This document shows positions 1-6,462 of a DNA stretch of 18,705 bases, in pieces (the first letter of the stretch is position 1; each line of letters starts with the position of its first letter). The translations under genes and the position numbers were made by a program. The notes under the pieces were generated by a model. It searched no databases, was not told the origin of the DNA, and worked only from the letters and a program-made list of their open reading frames with translations. The stretch is taken from the NCBI GenBank assembly GCA_022777455.1, contig JALFGI010000041.1, positions 1 through 18,705 of the forward strand, in the 5' to 3' direction. This DNA comes from Clostridiales bacterium (GTDB taxonomy: Bacteria; Bacillota_A; Clostridia; Oscillospirales; Oscillospiraceae).

Positions 1-93
1 AACTTGAAAAAGTTCGCAATTAGGAAGTGGGAAGATACCCACATCCTTTTGCAAATCCTTATATTTCCTCTATTTTTGTCCAAAATCGATTCA

Positions 94-128
94 AAACCCC
101 AGTTTTGCTTGACACAAAACTGGGGTTT
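94..128. terminator. Perfect 14-bp inverted repeat, possible terminator of an upstream gene
   Basis: Positions 94-107 and 115-128 are perfect inverted complements separated by 7 nt. No T-run follows on the plus strand, while the minus strand reads GGGGTTTTG after the stem, so termination is uncertain. A second hairpin (142-150 with 157-165) follows and its 3' arm overlaps the -35 box of the promoter at 164. Nothing coding is convincing in 1-93. Confidence 0.4.
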
Positions 129-163
129 CTCGACGGTCTGAAATCCCTGCTAAAAGGCAGGGA

Positions 164-192
164 TTGACAAAAGCCATTTCATTCGCTATAAT
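164..192 (+). promoter_or_regulatory. Perfect consensus sigma-70/SigA promoter
   Basis: TTGACA at 164-169 and TATAAT at 187-192 are separated by exactly 17 bp, a full 12/12 consensus match. The predicted transcription start is near 199. About 58 nt further on an intrinsic terminator begins, with no ribosome site and start codon between, so the promoter appears to serve a short untranslated RNA. Confidence 0.8.
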
Positions 193-198
193 GAACAT

Positions 199-296
199 AG
201 AGAAAGGGCGCTGCGACAAGCGGTTTGCCCAGTTTCGATTTACTTCATATTATGGAAGAAACCGTCACTTGGCAGAGTGGCGGTTTCTGCTTTTTA
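199..296 (+). ncRNA. Candidate small structured RNA (~98 nt), family not recognised
   Basis: The interval begins at the predicted start of a perfect consensus promoter and ends in a strong intrinsic terminator (stem 257-268 with 277-288, 12 pairs including one G-U, then TTTTT at 291-295). Inside, GGGC at 206-209 can pair with GCCC at 227-230 around a smaller GCT/AGC stem, and CTTC can pair with GAAG just before the terminator. The only start codon in reach overlaps the -10 box, so a leader peptide is unlikely. The sequence does not match 6S, SRP RNA or tmRNA as I know them. Seen: promoter and terminator. Inferred: an independent sRNA. Confidence 0.5.
257..296 (+). terminator. Rho-independent terminator of the candidate sRNA
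   Basis: A 12-bp stem (257-268 with 277-288) with an 8-nt loop is followed by GCTTTTTACT. This is a classic intrinsic terminator on the plus strand. Confidence 0.75.
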
Positions 297-403
297 CTCT
301 GATCGTTACTGTCCATTTCAGAACATGGAACGTCAATGTAATTGGCATGACCATCACCCCCTCTTGGGTGGTGTGGCAAACCGCCTGCCGTTGTGCAGCG
401 CCC

Positions 404-422
404 GGTGCTTCTTCGAAGCACC
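404..422. repeat. 8-bp perfect hairpin in the 300-482 gene-free stretch
   Basis: GGTGCTTC at 404-411 and GAAGCACC at 415-422 form a perfect stem with a 3-nt loop and no T-run. A looser CACCC/GGGTG stem lies just upstream near 355-373. The next promoter is downstream at 483, so this is not part of the following gene's leader. I see no gene in 300-482. Confidence 0.3.
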
Positions 423-482
423 AAGGTCAGTATCCCATATTTTTACAAAAAAGTCAAGGGCAAACCCACGCGCAAAGAGGGA

Positions 483-510
483 TTGACTTCTTTTTCCTCC
501 GTGATATAAT
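483..510 (+). promoter_or_regulatory. Promoter of the DUF554 gene
   Basis: TTGACT at 483-488, a 16-bp spacer and TATAAT at 505-510. The predicted start near 517 gives a short leader holding the ribosome site GGGAGG (528-533), 9 nt before ATG 543. Confidence 0.75.
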
Positions 511-542
511 GTTTTCGACATTTTTCCGGGAGGAATTCCACA

Positions 543-1256
543 ATGGTTGGACTTGGCACCATCATCAATACGTTGGCCATTATTCTGGGCGGCCTGGGCG
601 GTCTGCTCTTCGGGCGGTTTTTGAAAGAAAGCGTGCAGGATGCCCTGTGCAAGGCCTGCGGCGTGAGCACCCTGTTTCTGGGCATCGCCGGGGCGCTGGA
701 GGGTATGCTCACCGTGGAAGGCACCGGGGTGGTCAGCGGCGGGACCATGCTGGTGATTGGTTGCATCGCCCTGGGCTCCCTGATCGGCGCACTTCTGAAC
801 CTGGAGGACGGTATGGAACGCTTCGGGCAGTGGCTGAAAATCAAAACCGGCAACGCCCGGGACGCCCGCTTTGTGGATGCCTTCGTCACCGCCTCCTTAA
901 CCGTGTGCATCGGGGCCATGGCCATTGTGGGTTCCATCCAGGACGGCATCAAGGGAGACTATTCCATCCTGGCCGCGAAAGCGGTGCTGGATTTCATTAT
1001 CATCATGGTCATGACCTGCTCCATGGGCAAAGGCTGCATCTTCTCCGCCATTCCCGTGGCCATTTTCCAGGGCAGCATCACCGCCCTGGCGGGGCTGATC
1101 AAGCCGCTGATGACCGACGCCGCACTGTCAAACCTCTCCATGATCGGCTCCATTCTGATTTTCTGCGTGGGCGTCAACCTGGTGTGGGGCAAAAAGCTCC
1201 AGGTGGCCAATATGCTCCCTGCCGTGGTACTGGCCGTGGCCGCCGCCTTTTTGTAA
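543..1256 (+). CDS. DUF554 family membrane protein (YdfK/YqgA-like)
   Basis: A 237-residue, strongly hydrophobic protein matching the DUF554 family, whose biochemical role is not established. The N-terminus (MVGLGTIINTLAIILGGLGG) is the typical opening of the family: a glycine-rich first membrane helix followed by a short basic stretch and a second helix. I estimate six to seven membrane segments, with a conserved small-residue region around residues 50-80 and an IQDG motif near residue 136. Length is normal for the family. ATG 543 is preceded by GGGAGG at 9 nt and by its own promoter, and an intrinsic terminator follows the TAA stop, so the gene is transcribed alone. Nothing links it functionally to the pectin genes. 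The family assignment is confident; function is unknown. Confidence 0.88.
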   Translation: MVGLGTIINTLAIILGGLGGLLFGRFLKESVQDALCKACGVSTLFLGIAGALEGMLTVEGTGVVSGGTMLVIGCIALGSLIGALLNLEDGMERFGQWLKIKTGNARDARFVDAFVTASLTVCIGAMAIVGSIQDGIKGDYSILAAKAVLDFIIIMVMTCSMGKGCIFSAIPVAIFQGSITALAGLIKPLMTDAALSNLSMIGSILIFCVGVNLVWGKKLQVANMLPAVVLAVAAAFL

Positions 1257-1265
1257 GACCATTTC

Positions 1266-1295
1266 CCTCCTGCCTCCCCGGCAGGAGGATTTTTC
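1266..1295 (+). terminator. Rho-independent terminator of the DUF554 gene
   Basis: CCTCCTGCC (1266-1274) and GGCAGGAGG (1280-1288) form a perfect 9-bp stem with a 5-nt loop, followed by ATTTTTC. It starts 10 nt after the stop codon. Confidence 0.85.
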
Positions 1296-1433
1296 TGTCT
1301 GGCGGGCAGTGCCCGCAGACAATTCGTTACGAACTCTGGCACCAGACCTACAACTCCTGAGTTTCTCGACCGGCACCACTCAGTAGAATACTGTTTAGCA
1401 GCGGGATGCGTGGGCCTGTGTTGGTCGAATTCG

Positions 1434-1459
1434 TAGGGAACGGCCTGTGTGCCGTTCCT
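1434..1459. repeat. Short inverted-repeat element, left copy
   Basis: GTAGGGAACGGCCTGTGTGC followed by CGTTCC is a self-complementary hairpin (GGAACGGC / GCCGTTCC type). A nearly identical copy (one base different) lies in the opposite orientation at 2359-2384. The two bracket the SLOG and XRE genes. The wider stretch 1290-1564 holds nothing else I can identify as a gene. Confidence 0.5.
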
Positions 1460-1564
1460 TTATGTCCTACGGTTGGGATGCACGTTTGCCGTTCTACGGG
1501 TGGGCTTTTGCATGGGCCGGTGGAAGCCTTCCGTGCATTCTACGCAAAGCGCAACAGCGAAAAC

Positions 1565-1995
1565 CTATTCCGCCAAATTTCGGACCCATTTGGATTGCCG
1601 CATTGCTTTCTCCGCGTATCGGTACGCCCCACCCCAGTCGTGGGTAATGTAAATCAGCACATAATCAGACCGTTTCAGCATCCATTCGTTCCGCCAGGAA
1701 TGGCATACCGGGGATGGACAAATTCCAGCCCTTCCGGGACGATAGCATCTGAAATCAGATCTGATTCCTTTTTATTTTCGGGCATATATGCCAGCACAAC
1801 CCCGCAACCAATGTGGGGATATTGTTTCTTTAATTCCCCCAGGACGCTCCTCGCAATCGCATCGAAATTACCCTGATTTCCCACATAGAACAGATTGACA
1901 CCATGATGTTCAATCAAATCGGTCAGTGCTTCCCGGAGCTTTTCTTTTACAGTGTCCGGACAGTCCCGGTGTCCAAAGAAGGTACAAGCCGCCAT
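1565..1995 (-). pseudogene. SLOG/DUF1273-like gene broken by a one-base frameshift
   Basis: The first 96 or so residues (MAACTFFGHRDCPDTVKEKL...) match the small SLOG-fold DUF1273-like (YpsA-related) proteins common in Clostridia; the role of these proteins is not settled and nucleotide-like ligand binding is only proposed. The initial frame ends at a TGA at 1675-1677 after 106 codons, its last seven residues being atypical. From about 1690 another frame continues with family-like sequence (WRNEWMLKRSDYVLIYITHD, then WGGAYRYAEKAMRQSK) to a TAG at 1565-1567. One missing base between ATT and TGG near 1690 explains both. The repaired length would be about 143 residues, normal for the family. Start ATG 1995 has a GGAGGGGG ribosome site. 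A sequencing error cannot be excluded. Confidence 0.78.
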
Positions 1996-2010
1996 ATGAT
2001 CCCCCTCCGC

Positions 2011-2051
2011 AGGCTATACATAGCCTAATAGTAGCACACATAGCCTATATT
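2011..2051. promoter_or_regulatory. Repeated TAGGCTAT sites between the SLOG and XRE genes (likely operator)
   Basis: AGGCTAT (2011-2017) and ATAGCCT (2020-2026) form a perfect inverted repeat with a 2-nt gap, and ATAGCCTATA recurs at 2040-2049. On the minus strand the ten bases TAGGCTATGT occur twice. They surround a plausible minus-strand promoter (TGCACA 2051-2056, 17 bp, TACTAT 2028-2033) and a TATATT (2046-2051) facing the XRE gene. This layout is what an autoregulating XRE repressor would use; binding is inferred. Confidence 0.5.
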
Positions 2052-2101
2052 GTGCAACCAAATTGTTTATCCTAGAAAAAAACAATTTGGGAGGCATCCT
2101 T

Positions 2102-2344
2102 ATGGACACAATCACTGCGGTGAAAAACCGGATTCTTCAATTGTGCGGCGAGCGGGAAATCACCATCAACAAGCTGGCATCCATTTCGGCGCTTCCGCCC
2201 TCCAGCATCAAAAATATTCTTTACGGCAAGAGCAATAACCCCAAGTTGATCACCATCAAAATGCTCTGTGACGGACTGGGAATTACCCTGGGTGAGTTTT
2301 TCTCCACGCCGGAGTTTGATGAGCTGGAACAGGAACTTAAATAG
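2102..2344 (+). CDS. Small XRE-family helix-turn-helix regulator
   Basis: An 80-residue protein consisting of a single Cro/C1-type helix-turn-helix domain (about residues 8-68; INKLASISALPPSSIKNILY covers the turn and recognition helix) with a short acidic tail (FDELEQELK). No ligand or dimerisation domain follows. ATG 2102 is chosen because GGGAGG lies 7 nt upstream; the frame can be extended upstream to a TTG at 2063, but without a ribosome site. It is divergent from the SLOG gene, with repeated TAGGCTAT sites in the gap, so it probably represses itself and that neighbour. The stop is TAG, followed within about 15 bases by a repeat hairpin. Family certain; target inferred. Confidence 0.85.
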   Translation: MDTITAVKNRILQLCGEREITINKLASISALPPSSIKNILYGKSNNPKLITIKMLCDGLGITLGEFFSTPEFDELEQELK

Positions 2345-2358
2345 ACCGCTTCGCGGAC

Positions 2359-2384
2359 GGAACGGCACATAGGCCGTTCCCTAC
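2359..2384. repeat. Short inverted-repeat element, right copy
   Basis: Reverse complement of the element at 1434-1459 with one base different (ATAGG for ACAGG in this orientation). GGAACGGC and GCCGTTCC form a perfect 8-bp hairpin that may help end XRE transcription, though there is no T-run. Confidence 0.5.
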
Positions 2385-2500
2385 GATATTGACGAACCAT
2401 TTCCCATTCAACAGGCCGGTTCGTGATTTCAGGCGGGTCGGCAGAGTCAGAACACCGCCCTACGATGGTGCAGTATCCTTTTTTACATGGAAAAGAAATT

Positions 2501-2525
2501 CCCGCCCGGGTTTTGTCCGGGCGGG
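2501..2525 (-). terminator. Rho-independent terminator of the kdu operon
   Basis: CCCGCCCGG and CCGGGCGGG flank a 7-nt loop. On the minus strand the stem is followed by AATTTCTTTTCC. It lies just beyond the kduD stop codon. Confidence 0.7.
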
Positions 2526-2546
2526 ATATTTTCCATTCAGCAATAT

Positions 2547-3350
2547 TCAGGGCTGCTTGCCGATGTAGGCCAGGATGCCGCCGTCCACGTAGAGCACGTG
2601 GCCGTTGACGAAGTTGGAGGCATCGGAGGCCAGGAACACGGCGGGGCCGGCCAGGTCGTCCGGGTCACCCCAGCGGTTGGCAGGGGTCTTGGCCAGGATG
2701 AAGCTGTCGAAGGGATGGCGGCTGCCGTCGCTCTGGGGCTCCCGCAGGGGCGCGGTCTGGGGAGTGGCGATGTAGCCGGGGCCGATGCCGTTGCACTGGA
2801 TGTTGTAAGCGCCATACTCGGAGCAGATGTTCTTGGTGAGCATCTTCAGACCGCCCTTGGCAGCGGCGTAGGCGGAGACGGTCTCACGGCCAAGCTCGCT
2901 CATCATGGAGCAGACGTTGATGATCTTGCCGTGGCCCTTTTGGATCATGCCGGGGATGACTGCCTTGGCCATGATGAAGGGAGCCACCAGGTCGATGTCG
3001 ATGACCTGACGGAAATCCTCGCTGGCCATTTCGGTCATGGGAATCCGCTTGATGATGCCGGCATTGTTCACCAGAATATCAATGGTGCCCAGGTCCTTTT
3101 CGATGTCCACCACCATCTTGGTGACCTCGTCCTCTTTGGTCACGTCGCAATAGTAGCCCTTGGCATCGATGCCCTTGGCGGCGTAGTCAGCCAGAGCCTT
3201 TTCCATATGGGCCTGGCCACGGCAGTTGAAGGCAATCTTTGCGCCTGCCTTGGCGTAGGCCTCCGCGATGGCGAAGCCGATGCCATAGGCCGCGCCGGTG
3301 ACCAGGGCCACCTTCCCTTCCAAGGAAAAGCTGTTCATTGTGAAGCTCAT
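2547..3350 (-). CDS. kduD: 2-dehydro-3-deoxy-D-gluconate 5-dehydrogenase (KduD)
   Basis: Short-chain dehydrogenase of 267 residues that reduces 2,5-diketo-3-deoxygluconate to 2-keto-3-deoxygluconate with NAD(P)H in the cytoplasm, the last step for unsaturated uronates from pectin. The cofactor motif TGAAYGIG is at residues 18-25, NNAG at 95-98, the catalytic serine in NVCSMMSE near 148, and the YxxxK pair at Tyr161/Lys165. The C-terminal half (GPGYIATPQTAPLRE and the VNGHVLYVDGG end) is typical of KduD rather than FabG or gluconate 5-dehydrogenase. It is the last gene of the operon, 12 nt after kduI, with a strong terminator beyond it. The kduI neighbour makes the substrate assignment firm. 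All motifs are intact. Confidence 0.93.
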   Translation of the reverse strand: MSFTMNSFSLEGKVALVTGAAYGIGFAIAEAYAKAGAKIAFNCRGQAHMEKALADYAAKGIDAKGYYCDVTKEDEVTKMVVDIEKDLGTIDILVNNAGIIKRIPMTEMASEDFRQVIDIDLVAPFIMAKAVIPGMIQKGHGKIINVCSMMSELGRETVSAYAAAKGGLKMLTKNICSEYGAYNIQCNGIGPGYIATPQTAPLREPQSDGSRHPFDSFILAKTPANRWGDPDDLAGPAVFLASDASNFVNGHVLYVDGGILAYIGKQP

Positions 3351-3362
3351 GGTACTGCCTCC

Positions 3363-4205
3363 TTACTTCAGGTCGGGGGTAGCGATGACGTCCATGTCAT
3401 CGAATTCCTGGTTCTCGCCGCCCATGGCCCAGATGAAGGTGTAGTTGCTGGTGCCCACGCCGGAATGGATGGACCAGGAGGGGCTGATAACGGCATCGTA
3501 ATTCTGCATGACGATGTGTCTGGTCTCGTCGGGCTTGCCCATCATGTGGAAGACCACCTGATTCTCGGGGATTTCGAAGTAGGTGTACACCTCCATGCGG
3601 CGCTCGTGGGTGTGGCTGGGCATGGTGTTCCAGTTGCTGCCGGGCTCCAGAGCGGTCATGCCCATGGTCAGCTGGCAGGTCTTCAGCACGGAGGGGTGGA
3701 TGAACTGGTTGATGGTGCGCTTGTTGCAGGTCTCCAGAGCGCCCAGGGGCCGCTTGGCGGCTTCGGCGATGGTGATGAGCTTGGTCTCATAGGCACAATG
3801 GGCGGGAGCGGAAACCATGTAGAACCGGGCGGGATTCCCGGCGTCATCGGAGGCGAAGGTGACTTCCTTGGTGCCCATGGTGATGTACAGGCAGTCCTTG
3901 TAGCCCAGCTGGTAGCGAACGCCGTCGGCCATGATCACACCGGAGCCGCCCAGGTTGAAGATGCCGATCTCCCGGCGCTCCAGCACGAACTTGGTACCGA
4001 AATTGCCCCAGACGTCCAGGCCCTTATCAATGGGCACCACTTCGTGAACGGGCATACAGCCGAAGGTGACCATGCGGTCCACATGGCTGTAAACGCAGAC
4101 CACTTCGTCGGGCTTGTACAGGCCGGTGATCAGGAACTCCTTGCGCAGCTCCTCGGTGGTGTAACGGGCCACATCCTTGGGATGGGCAGAATAACGAATA
4201 TCCAT
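3363..4205 (-). CDS. kduI: 5-keto 4-deoxyuronate isomerase (KduI)
   Basis: A 280-residue bicupin isomerase converting 5-keto-4-deoxyuronate (4-deoxy-L-threo-5-hexosulose uronate) into 2,5-diketo-3-deoxygluconate, the substrate of the KduD encoded next. The sequence is collinear with the family: the opening MDIRYSAHPKDVARYTTEEL, the central MVTFGCMP, and the metal site PSHTHERRMEVYTYF, where His198, His200 and Glu205, with His247 in WSIHSGVG, correspond to the zinc ligands of the E. coli enzyme. Length equals the family norm of about 278. It lies 16 nt after the transporter ATPase and 12 nt before kduD, so the three are one transcript. The KduI/KduD route handles unsaturated galacturonate released by pectate lyase products and GH105. 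Confidence 0.96.
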   Translation of the reverse strand: MDIRYSAHPKDVARYTTEELRKEFLITGLYKPDEVVCVYSHVDRMVTFGCMPVHEVVPIDKGLDVWGNFGTKFVLERREIGIFNLGGSGVIMADGVRYQLGYKDCLYITMGTKEVTFASDDAGNPARFYMVSAPAHCAYETKLITIAEAAKRPLGALETCNKRTINQFIHPSVLKTCQLTMGMTALEPGSNWNTMPSHTHERRMEVYTYFEIPENQVVFHMMGKPDETRHIVMQNYDAVISPSWSIHSGVGTSNYTFIWAMGGENQEFDDMDVIATPDLK

Positions 4206-4221
4206 ACTGAAAATCTCCTTT

Positions 4222-5292
4222 TTATTTCATGTATTTTGTGGGAATCACCAGTTCACTTTCACCGTCGAACAGACTGACGGTTTCATAAGGAATGGAGAAC
4301 GTAAGCTTGCTGTCCATTTCGGGGGTGTCGTGGGGGTCCACCTTCAGGATGGCCCGGTCCTCTCCGGCGTGGATGTAAACGTTGGTGTTGTCGCCCAGCA
4401 TTTCCGTCAGCTCCACGGTGCAGCCGATGTGGTAGGCATCCTCCTGCTCGCCCAGACGGATGGCCTCGGGACGGAAGCCGAACACCAGGGGCTTGCCCTC
4501 GTACTGGGCGCATCCTTCTCCCAGCACCGGGTTCAGGTCCAGCAGGGCATCGCCGAAACGCAGGCAGCCCTTTGTCACCCTGCCCCGGACGAAGTTCATG
4601 GGAGGCTCGCCGATGAACCCGGCCACGAACACGTTGGCGGAACGGAAATACAGCTCGTAGGGGGTGCCCACCTGCTGGATGCGGCCGTCCCGCATGACCA
4701 CGATCCGGTCGGCCATGGTCATGGCCTCGGTCTGGTCGTGGGTGACATAGATGGTGGTGGCGCCGGTCTCCCGGTGGATCTGGGTGATTTCGGAGCGCAT
4801 GGTCACCCGCTGCTTGGCATCCAGGTTGGAAAGGGGCTCGTCCATGAGGAACACACCCACCTTGCGGATAATGACCCGGCCTACTGCCACACGCTGGCTC
4901 TGGCCGCCGGAGAGGGCTCTGGGCATCCGGTCCAGGTAATCCGTCAGGCCCAGCACGGCAGCGGTGCGGCGGACCTTCTCATCAATCACATCCTCGTCCA
5001 CGCCCTGCAGGGTCAGACCGAAGGCCAGATTGTCGTAGACGGACATATGCGGATACAGGGCGTAGCTCTGGAACACCATGGCAATGCCCCGCTCCCGGGG
5101 ACCCATTTCGTTGGCCCGCTTGCCGTCGATGAGGAAATCGCCCTTGCTGATGTCCTCCAGGCCGGCGATCATCCGAAGCGTGGTGGACTTGCCGCAGCCG
5201 GAGGAGCCGACAAACACGATAAACTCCCCTTTTTCGATTTCCAGATTGAAATCATGGACGGCGTGGAAGCCGTTGGGGTAGATTTTATTCAC
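4222..5292 (-). CDS. Sugar ABC transporter ATPase (UgpC/MsmX type), N-terminus cut by an in-frame TAG
   Basis: A 356-residue ATPase of the carbohydrate-importer class. Walker A GSSGCGKST is at residues 29-37, Q-loop Gln75, signature LSGGQSQR at 127-134, Walker B FLMDEP near 148-153, H-loop THDQTEA, then an OB-fold regulatory domain from about 235. Normal family members begin about 8-9 residues earlier with a first strand of the form MAxLxLxxVxKIYPNG. Upstream of the GTG at 5292 the same frame reads L-A-Y-L-T-stop-K-D from a TTG at 5314-5316 with an excellent ribosome site (AAAGGGGG, 8 nt away), so the natural start is probably 5316 and codon 6 is TAG (5299-5301) where leucine is expected. The GTG has only a badly spaced AAGGA. 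The signature region (SQRVAVGRVIIRKV) also departs from the usual RQRVALGRAIVR pattern. It probably powered oligogalacturonide uptake; activity is doubtful. Confidence 0.85.
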   Translation of the reverse strand: MNKIYPNGFHAVHDFNLEIEKGEFIVFVGSSGCGKSTTLRMIAGLEDISKGDFLIDGKRANEMGPRERGIAMVFQSYALYPHMSVYDNLAFGLTLQGVDEDVIDEKVRRTAAVLGLTDYLDRMPRALSGGQSQRVAVGRVIIRKVGVFLMDEPLSNLDAKQRVTMRSEITQIHRETGATTIYVTHDQTEAMTMADRIVVMRDGRIQQVGTPYELYFRSANVFVAGFIGEPPMNFVRGRVTKGCLRFGDALLDLNPVLGEGCAQYEGKPLVFGFRPEAIRLGEQEDAYHIGCTVELTEMLGDNTNVYIHAGEDRAILKVDPHDTPEMDSKLTFSIPYETVSLFDGESELVIPTKYMK

Positions 5293-5406
5293 GTCCTTCT
5301 AAGTTAAGTATGCCAAAATAAGTGCCCCCTTTGACAGTTATATGATTGAAACTATCCAATGACGAAGGGCCAAACCGGCCCGAATCAGCGCAAATTGTAC
5401 AAGATA

Positions 5407-5465
5407 AGTATAATTGACCCATCCCGGGTTTGCTACACCAAAAACGACTTTCTTTATACACAAAA
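5407..5465 (-). promoter_or_regulatory. kdu operon promoter with upstream activator-like element
   Basis: On the minus strand a 27-bp element (plus-strand 5439-5465) is followed after exactly 26 nt by TATACT (5407-5412). The -35 region, TAGCAA, is poor, as at activator-dependent promoters. The same element and spacing recur at 11759-11785. The leader of roughly 85 nt contains a GGGCC/GGCCC hairpin (5367-5381). The divergent AraC gene is the obvious candidate regulator; that is inference. Confidence 0.55.
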
Positions 5466-5595
5466 CGGACAAAACCGCTGTGCCCGGCTCTGTGGGAGGG
5501 GACGAACTCCCTCCGCCCGGGCCGGGATTGCGGGGTTTGTGCCCACGGGCGTTGTATTCTGACAGACCCAATGGTGATTCCTCCTGAATTTACCA

Positions 5596-5624
5596 TGGAC
5601 AAACCTGTCTGTTTTTGTTATAAT
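5596..5624 (+). promoter_or_regulatory. Promoter of the first AraC-family gene
   Basis: TGGACA (5596-5601), 17-bp spacer, TATAAT (5619-5624) preceded by TG one base upstream. Predicted start near 5631, so the in-frame GTG at 5626 cannot be the translation start and ATG 5653 is supported. Confidence 0.75.
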
Positions 5625-5652
5625 TGTGAAAACCCCATTGGAGTGTGATGAT

Positions 5653-6444
5653 ATGAATAACATCATTTATGCTGGAAAGCATCTTCTCACACTGTCCGTA
5701 AACCGCCACGCCCACAGCAGTTGGGAGTTGGTCTACTGTACGGGGGGCAGCGGGAGCTTCCGCTTTGAAGATCTTGAGCTCCCCTATAAGAAAGGGGACA
5801 TTGTGGTGGTGCCCCCGCTGTTGCCTCATGAGAACGTCAGCCGCGACGGCTTTACCAATATCCACATCAACATGACCGACACCGCCCTGCCCTTCAAGGC
5901 CCCGGCGGTGGTGCAGGATGACAGCCACCAGTTTCTGCTCCAGGCCTTCCAGGCGGTTTACTACCATTTCAACGGCGATTCCGACCGGCGGCGGGTGCTG
6001 CTGTCGCCCTACGGGGATCTGATCTACTGCTATATGCTTTGCTACCACAAAACCCAGCCGGTGAGCAAGGTGGTGGAGGAGATTGAAAACAACATCATCC
6101 AGAACTACCCAGACTGCTCCTACGAGCTGGACAAGTACCTCCAGTCCTTCCCCTTCAGCTACGACTATCTGCGCAAGCTCTTCAAGAAGGAGCTGGGGGT
6201 AACCCCCCACAAGTACCTCACCGACAAGCGGCTGCAGACCGCGGCGGACATGCTCTCCTACGGCTACACCGACAGCCACAACATCGCCGAAATCTCCCAG
6301 CTGTGCGGCTTCCGGGAACCGCTGTACTTCTCCCGGATGTTCAAGAAGAAATACGGCGTGGCCCCCAGCTTCTATCTGGAATCCCAGCAGGAACCCCAGG
6401 ACACCCCCAACGGGGAAAGCGTGAAAATCCAACTGGAGCCCTGA
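5653..6444 (+). CDS. AraC-family transcriptional regulator, likely of the pectin operons
   Basis: A 263-residue regulator with an N-terminal cupin-like sensing domain (about residues 5-100; the beta-barrel signature KKGDIVVVPPLLPHE is at 46-60) and a C-terminal pair of helix-turn-helix motifs (about 145-250), ending with the family signature region around ISQLCGFREPLYFSRMFKKK and the YGVAPSFY end. A GGAG ribosome site lies 9 nt before ATG 5653. It is divergent from the ATPase-kduI-kduD operon, and the shared gap holds a 27-bp element repeated at the transporter/GH28 operon, which makes this gene the prime candidate to activate both. The effector is probably a uronate or KDG-type intermediate, but the sequence does not show this. 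The gene is intact. Confidence 0.9.
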   Translation: MNNIIYAGKHLLTLSVNRHAHSSWELVYCTGGSGSFRFEDLELPYKKGDIVVVPPLLPHENVSRDGFTNIHINMTDTALPFKAPAVVQDDSHQFLLQAFQAVYYHFNGDSDRRRVLLSPYGDLIYCYMLCYHKTQPVSKVVEEIENNIIQNYPDCSYELDKYLQSFPFSYDYLRKLFKKELGVTPHKYLTDKRLQTAADMLSYGYTDSHNIAEISQLCGFREPLYFSRMFKKKYGVAPSFYLESQQEPQDTPNGESVKIQLEP

Positions 6445-6462
6445 TTTTTCCGTAAAATCCAA

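Noticed and set aside
164..1360. 398-codon plus-strand frame starting at the first promoter
   Set aside because: It starts inside the promoter's -35 box and overlaps the DUF554 gene in another frame; arginine/histidine-rich shadow.
1406..1876. 156-codon plus-strand frame across the SLOG gene
   Set aside because: Antisense to a recognisable SLOG sequence and starts within a repeat region.
2487..4277. 596-codon plus-strand open frame
   Set aside because: It lies opposite kduD and kduI, has a Gly/His/Val/Asp-rich composition typical of an antisense shadow in GC-rich DNA, and matches no family.
5439..5460. CcpA cre site as explanation of the AAAACG motif
   Set aside because: The motif lacks the TG at the 5' side and the CA at the 3' side required by the cre consensus.
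5438..5648. Small plus-strand ORFs in the araC/kdu gap
   Set aside because: They overlap the divergent promoters and the conserved element and have no ribosome site or family resemblance.
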